Of a stretch of DNA of 8,351 nt, positions 1 through 6,100 are shown piece by piece (the first letter of the stretch is position 1; every line of letters begins with the position of its first letter). Source of the DNA: an uncultured Eubacteriales bacterium (GTDB taxonomy: Bacteria; Bacillota; Clostridia; Peptostreptococcales; Anaerovoracaceae); assembly GCA_902766185.1 (NCBI GenBank), contig CACXCQ010000334.1:1-8351 (forward strand), read 5' to 3'. The notes under the pieces were generated by a model that was given only the letters and a program-made list of their open reading frames with translations, had not been told where the DNA came from and searched no databases. Position numbers and translations under genes: made by a program.

Positions 1-139
1 ACTTGTACTCCTTACCGTAGTGGTTGCACTTGGCCATGAAGATGTCGTATCCGTCAACGTTCTCCACCTTGGACCAGGTGATCGCCAAAGCACGGCTTCC
101 CTTCGGGGTCGTCTTGGCCAGCAACAGTCCGCTGGGCTC
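1..139 (-). other. Start of a more canonical FN3 domain, cut by window edge
   Basis: 46 residues visible: EPSGLLLAKTTPKGSRALAI, TWSKVENVDGYDIFMAKCNH, then YGKEYK. The pattern L..K.TP.G..A..ITWSKV..VDGYDIF is that of the FN3 domains that commonly sit near the C-terminus of Clostridia surface proteins. It differs sharply from the repeats before it, and holds the only Cys of the FN3 half. The protein continues beyond position 1. Confidence 0.7.
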
Positions 140-3100
140 GGCTCTCGGGGTGCTTACCTTCGCCGCCGGGCTTGCCGGTGACGGGTTCGCCTGGTCGGTG
201 CCGACCTTGCGGCTGATGACCTCGTAATCGGTTCCGGGCTTCAGGTTGTCGAAGACCACCGTGGTCTCGCCTTCCTTCGCTCTCACCCAGGTCTTGCCGC
301 CGTCGATGCTGTATTCCTCATCCGGCAGAGCAGGATCCACCACGATGGTGGTCGGGCTCGTCGCCTTCACGCTGGGAGCGGTATCCGGCGCGGCCTGTTC
401 GGCCTTCTCCGTCGTCACCTCCGTCTTGGCAGCCGGTGACGGATTGTTCTCCGCATCGCCCGGCTTTCTGGTCAGGACTTCGTAGTCCGCACCAGGCTCC
501 AGATTATCAAAGGTGATCGCTTCGCCGTTCTCGGACGGAACTGCGTTCGTCCAGTCAGGATCCTCACCCTTCTTCACGATGATGTATTCCTGACCCGGCA
601 CGGTCGGATCGATGGTCACGCTGGTGGAGGTCTTTTCCTTCACAGCCGGACCTTCGCTCGGCGCTTCCTGGTCGTTCTTTCCGGTGGTTACCGGATCGCT
701 GACGATCGGGTCGCTCGGATTCATGGTCTCGGTTCCCCTCATGCGGGTCACGACCTCGTACTCCTTGCCTTCCTCAAGTCCGTCGAAGACCAGTGCTCCG
801 CCATTACCTGGCTTTGCTTCGTCCCAGTTGTAGTCCGCCGGGTCGGTTCCCTTCGGCACCACGATGTATTCCTGAGCCTCGTCGGACGGATCGACGGTAA
901 TGCTCGTCGCTCCGGTCTTGACGATCGGTTCATCGGACGGCGCGGCCTGATCAGACTTGTCGGTCGTCACTTCGGTCTTCGCTGCCGGTGACGGGTTGTG
1001 CTGGTCGTCGCCCGGCTTTCTGGTCAGCACTTCGTAGTCCGCGGCAGGATCCAGATCATTAAAGGTGATCGCTTCTCCGTTCTCAGACTTCGTCGCGTTC
1101 GACCAGTCGGGATCCTCGCCCTTCTTCACGATGATGTATTCCTGTCCGGCCACAGTCGGATCGATGGTCACGCTGGTGTCGGTCTTCTCCTTTACGGTCG
1201 GGCCTTCACTCGGCGCTTCCTGATCGGACTTGTCGGTCGTCACTTCGGTCTTCGCTGCCGGCGACGGGTTGTTTTCCGCATCGCCCGGCTTTCTGGTCAG
1301 GACTTCATAGTCCTCGCCCGGAGTCAGTCCGTCAAATGTGATCGGTTCTCCGTTCTCGGACGGCGTTGCCTTCGACCAGTCGGGTTCCTCACCCTTCTTC
1401 ACGATGATGTATTCCTGACCCTCCTCAGTCGGATCGATGGTCACGCTGGTGTCGGTCTTCTCCTTCACGGCCGGACCTTCACTCGGCGCTTCCTGATTGG
1501 CCTTCGCCTTCACGTCGACCTCGATGGATTCACTGGCCGGCTGACCAGCCTTTTCATCGCCTTCGTAGCGTACCAGCACCTTGCCTGTGTCAAGACCGGT
1601 GATCTCGTCAGCGCCATCGGGCACCGGGATCCATGACTTTCCACCATCGATGGAGTATTCCATGGTATCATCCACGCCCTTGATGGAGCCGTCGCTTCCA
1701 GCCTCGCTTACCAGTTTGTCCTGTTTCACCTTGTCAGCGTCAGGCGCGCTCTTGGCGGTCTGGACCTTGATGGGCTCAGACGCCTCGGAGGCGGTGTAAT
1801 CCGGTGATGAAGGCGTCTTGGTTGCCGTGATCTCATACGGGGTATCCGGCTCGAGTCCTCTGACGACGATCCTGCCGTCCTTTTCCTCTGCCGTAACGCC
1901 GCTGTCAGACGGTGTCACCGTCACGTTGCCGTCCGCATCGTATTCGACTGTGGCTACCGGCACGTCGTGGCCTTCCTCATCCTTTGTCGTGATATCGTAC
2001 TTCGTTCCCTTCGTGGGCTCGTTGATGGCGATCGCATTCTCGCTTTCTGCCACAACGTTCGGCTGATCCGGCGTCTCTTCCGGAATCTGCTTCGGCGTCT
2101 TGACCGTAGTCGGCTCTGACGGTACGGAAACGAGGTTGCCCTCATCGTCCGTCCTCGCCTGTGTCACGTCGTATTCCTTCTCCGGATCGAGTCCGCTGAC
2201 GACGATGTTGCCGTCCGCATTCTTTTCCGCCTTGCCTTCAGGCACAACGGTGAGGTTGCCGTTCTCGTCCACCGTAATGGTCGCAACGACCTCTTCCTCG
2301 CCACCTTCGCCCTTCGTCGTCACCTCGTACTGGGTGTTCGGCTGCGGATCCTTGATGGTCAGCGTCGTCGGTGTCGTGGAAAGCCTGTCCTCCGAAAGCT
2401 GATCCAGCGGCGTTGTGACTTCGGTCGATGCCGGGTTCGAATGCGGAGCTTCTTCGGTGGCCTTCACTCTGGTCATGACCACGTACTCCGTATTCTCCTG
2501 CAGGCCATCGAAGGTAAGCGCCTCACCGTTCTCGGATTCCTGCGCGTCCTTCCACGCCTGTTCGATCTCCTCCTCCGTTGCGCCCTTCGGCACGACGATG
2601 TATTCCTGTCCGGCCACAGTCGGGTCGATGGTCAGGGAATCATCGTGGAGCTGGATGTCTTCCTTCTTCACCGGGTCCGGCGTATCCGGTCTCGGCGCTG
2701 TCGTGAAGGTTGCGGGCTCGGATTCGTGAGCGGTGACGTTGCCGTCACTGTCCTTCACCTCTGCCTTGCGGATCTCGTAGGTCGCGCCCGGGGTCAGCGG
2801 CACATAGTACTTGCCGTCTTCGCCCAGCACTCCCTGCGTATACTGCGCGGGCTCGGTGCCCTCCGGCGCGGTGGCGCGGATCTCATATCCTTCCTCTACC
2901 TCGATCAGCTCATTCGGATAGTCGAGGTTGTATCCCTCTCCCTCCTCAGGAGCCGGCAGCGTGGTGTAGACCTCGGCGGGTCCTGCGATCTCCGATGCGA
3001 GAGCCGCATCTTCCGCCGGTTCCGTCACAGCCTGCAGGCGGTTGTAGATCACGTAATCCGTTCCCGGCTGCAGATCGTTGCCGTTGCTGTCTTTGTCCAA

Positions 3101-6100
3101 AGTCAGGTCATTGCCTGTTCCGTCTGTTCCCTTGTTCTCCTTGAACAGCTTCTCCAGCTCTTCCGGCGTGTAACCGCCTTCCTTAGCCGGCAGCAGCAGG
3201 TATTCCTGCTTCGGATCGCTGTCCTTGATGGTGATGGTGGTGTCGGTCTTATCGGTGTCCTCCACCTGTGCCGGCGCATCCGGACGTTCAGGCGCGGTGA
3301 ACTTCACGTAATCGGAAGGCGCAACGCCGTCGTCTGTCGCCGCAACGCGCACTGCGTATTCTTCACCAGGCACGAAATCCTTGACCTCGGTGACCCAGGC
3401 GCCTTCACCGTTCTCACCCGCGTTCTTGTCGAAGATCTCGAAGCCTTCCTTGGCGGTCAGGGTCTCCTCCGCGTAATCCACGGTGTAGCCGTCCCCAACA
3501 GCCGGCGCATCCGGTCTGGTGCTGGTCGGCACGGTCACGGACGGTGACGGATCCTTGCCCGGATCAGACTCGTCCTCAGGTGTTGCCGGATCATCTTCAA
3601 CCGGATCGGTCGCGGCCTTGCGTACGTGTACGTAGTATACCGTTCCCTTTTCCAGTCCACTGAAGGTGTGGGTTCCGGCCACACTGCCTTCTTCCTTATA
3701 GTAGCCCTTGACTTCATCGCCCGTCAGCGCGCTCCAGTCAGCGTCGTCTGCCGGCGCATTCGGATCTGTGCTCAGGACGTATTCATATCCCGGCTGCGTG
3801 TTGATGGTGATGGATGTCGTCGTCTGCTCCTCGATCAGATCCTTGAGATCCTCATCGGTCGGCGCGTTCTGGGCTGCCTTGATGGTCAGCTTGCCATCCT
3901 CGTATGTAAATGCATAGTTCTTCGTGAGGTCAGCTTCGGCGGCGTCTTCGATCTTCGCGCTCTTGGCCTCGATCGCTCCGTACTTACCGTCATTGCTGCC
4001 CGGATCAGCTGTCACGCTCTGCTCCAGCGTGATCTCAGTCAGCGCGTGTCCAGATACAAGCTCGCCCACGCTCACCTGATCAACGCCCTGCTCGATGCTG
4101 CCATCGTGGGAGATCACCTGATCCTTCGCCGTGATGGTCACCGGCTTCTTGTTGATGGTGTAGCTTCCTGTGATCTCAACAGGCTGCTGCTCGCCGCCTT
4201 CGCCAGGCTCCGTCGCGTTGACGTAGTCGCCCTTGAAGACGATCTTGACTTCCTTGTCACCGGCATTGGTGGTGTCCTCCGGATAGACCAGGTCGTAGTC
4301 CTCACCCTTCGTCAGCGTCCTGCCGCCGACCACCACTTCCGGCTCAGGCTTCTGCGATTCTCCGTTGTAGACCGGAGCATCGTCTCCCGTCGGGAATGTT
4401 ACCGTAACATCCTCCGGCTTCAGCGGCTTCGCTTCGATGGAGAACGTCGTGCTCTTGCTGTTGATGCAGTTGCCGCTGAACTCATTGCCGGTCTTCTTGC
4501 CGGTCACGGTCACGGTCGCGGTCCCTGCTGCCTGATTGTCCTTAAAGCTTACATCATAGTCGCTCTCCGGCAGCGTGACGCCGTTCAGCGTTACGGTTAC
4601 CGCAGGCTCCTTGTCGCTTCCGTCAAACTCGAAGCTTTCCGGATCAACGGCGATGACTACGCCCTCGCCGCTCAGATCTGCCTGGGCGATCGTCACGTCG
4701 AGCGCAAAGCTGTCGTCGGTCACTTCCGCATGGTCCTCGTCGATCGGCACGTACTTGTACTGCACGACATAGTCTCCTGCGTTGGTCGCCTTCGAAACGT
4801 CATCGCTCCACGCGTTTTCGCCTTCCGTACTCAGCTTGTACTGCAGCTTGTAGCCTTCCGGCACCTTCGCCGCAGCCGGCGGTGTCACCAGCTGCTGAGC
4901 CTTCGTGTTATAGGTCAGGCCGCCTGCCACCTGCGACGGTTTCTGATCGTCTGTCAGAGCCGCCGGATCCAGGCTGGCGCGCTTGATGGTCAGCTTCGCG
5001 GCATCCGCGGTGATGTCATAGTTGTCGGTGACATTCGCTTCACCCGCCTTGACCGTCACGGTCGCGGTGATCTTGCCCGGCGTGCCGTTGGTGGCTCCCG
5101 TCTGAGACTGGTTCAGCACCACAGTGACCGCCTGGCCGTCTGCTGCCGGCGTATCTTCGCTGATGCTGTACTTCGTCTGATCGATGGCCGTACCGAAGGT
5201 CACTTCCTGATCTTCGATGTTGACCGTCAGCGGTCTCTTCTTAATGGTGTACTTCTGATTATCCTTTTCACCGCTGTAATTGCCCTTGAGGACGATCTTT
5301 GCGGTCTTCTCTCCTGCGTTCGTCGTATCATCCGGATAAACGACCTCGTAGTCATCTTCTCCCAGAGTAATGGTCTGTCCCGGGTTCACCGGATCCGGAA
5401 CCTTGACGACCGGCTTCGGCTCCTGCGGCGTCCCGTCATAGACCGGCGCGCTCTCGGAGGGGAAGTTCACATCGATGTCCTTCGCGTCGATCACTCTCGC
5501 GGTGATGGTGAACTTGCCGATTGCCGAACCGGTGAAGTTCGTTGAATTCTCCTTCGCCGTCACGGTCGCGGTCGGCGCATTCTCCGCGGTCGCTTCCGCA
5601 GCATTGATGTTATTCGCATACGTCACGTTGCAGTCTGCTGCCGGAACGGGGATATCCTTATTCGTTCCGTTCACCGTGACGGTAACCGTCGCTTCTGCGC
5701 CCGGCTTCTTCTCTGTGCTGTCGTATACGAAGGTGCTCGGATCCGTTGTCACCTTCGCACCGTTGATGCTCAGTTTGGCAATGGATGCCGCCAGCTCGCC
5801 TGCCGCCGTGGTCGCGTGGTTTCCTTCGGAATCCACAAGGCGGAACTGTACCGGATACTGTCCGGCGTTCTTGCCCTGCGGGATATCCGTGCTCCAGGTC
5901 TCCCCGTCACTCTGCAGATACTGGACTGTATCGTATCCCAAAGGCAGGCTTCCATCTTTCGGATTCACTGCCAGATCCTGATCCGTGTCGTTATAGACCA
6001 GGTCTGTCGCTGCGGAAGGTTTCTGCGTCGGATCCAGCTCGCTGAGAGCCGGCGCGTCCATCTGGCCGATGGTCGCTTCGACCGGTCCCGCAACTGCGCT

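Larger units (their letters stand above)
398..1495 (-). repeat. Tandem array of four alpha-type FN3-like units (91-91-93-91 residues)
   Basis: Four head-to-tail units starting QEAPSEGP or QAAPSDEP. Units 1, 2 and 4 are each 91 residues without indels and differ pairwise at 14-16 positions by hand count (about 82-85% identity). Unit 3 is clearly diverged. Conserved parts are the start (QEAPSEGP...KEKT), TSVTIDPT, GQEYIIVKKGE, SENGE, DYEVLTRKPGD and NPSPAAKTEVTT. Changes cluster at unit residues 55-61 and 73-75, likely exposed loops. A DNA run of 39 bases is identical between units 1 and 2. Confidence 0.9.
2..3877 (-). repeat. C-terminal-side region: 14 fibronectin-III-like modules
   Basis: Window residues 1492-2783. 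Most modules open with (R/Q)x(D/A)AP, carry a TSIT(I/V) or TSVTID strand about ten residues later, then EY(I/V/L)(I/V/L), a (F)(D/S)GL strand-turn, (P)GxxYEV(x)(T)R and a final xx(V)TT strand. This is the pattern of FN3-like repeats in Clostridia surface proteins. Sub-types are alpha (QEYI(I/V)V), beta (GYxxDYxxE) and gamma (DxxGNxTVxP). Confidence 0.8.

Noticed and set aside
398..1495. Regularly spaced repeats resembling a CRISPR array or satellite
   Set aside because: The period is 273 bp, the whole unit is coding and in frame, and there are no short repeat-spacer alternations.
24..2729. Several plus-strand frames of 60-104 codons rich in Ser, Thr and Val (for example 246-485, 2100-2402)
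   Set aside because: They echo the repeats of the minus-strand gene in another frame; their similarity to each other comes from the DNA repeats. No credible ribosome binding site or family motif was seen.
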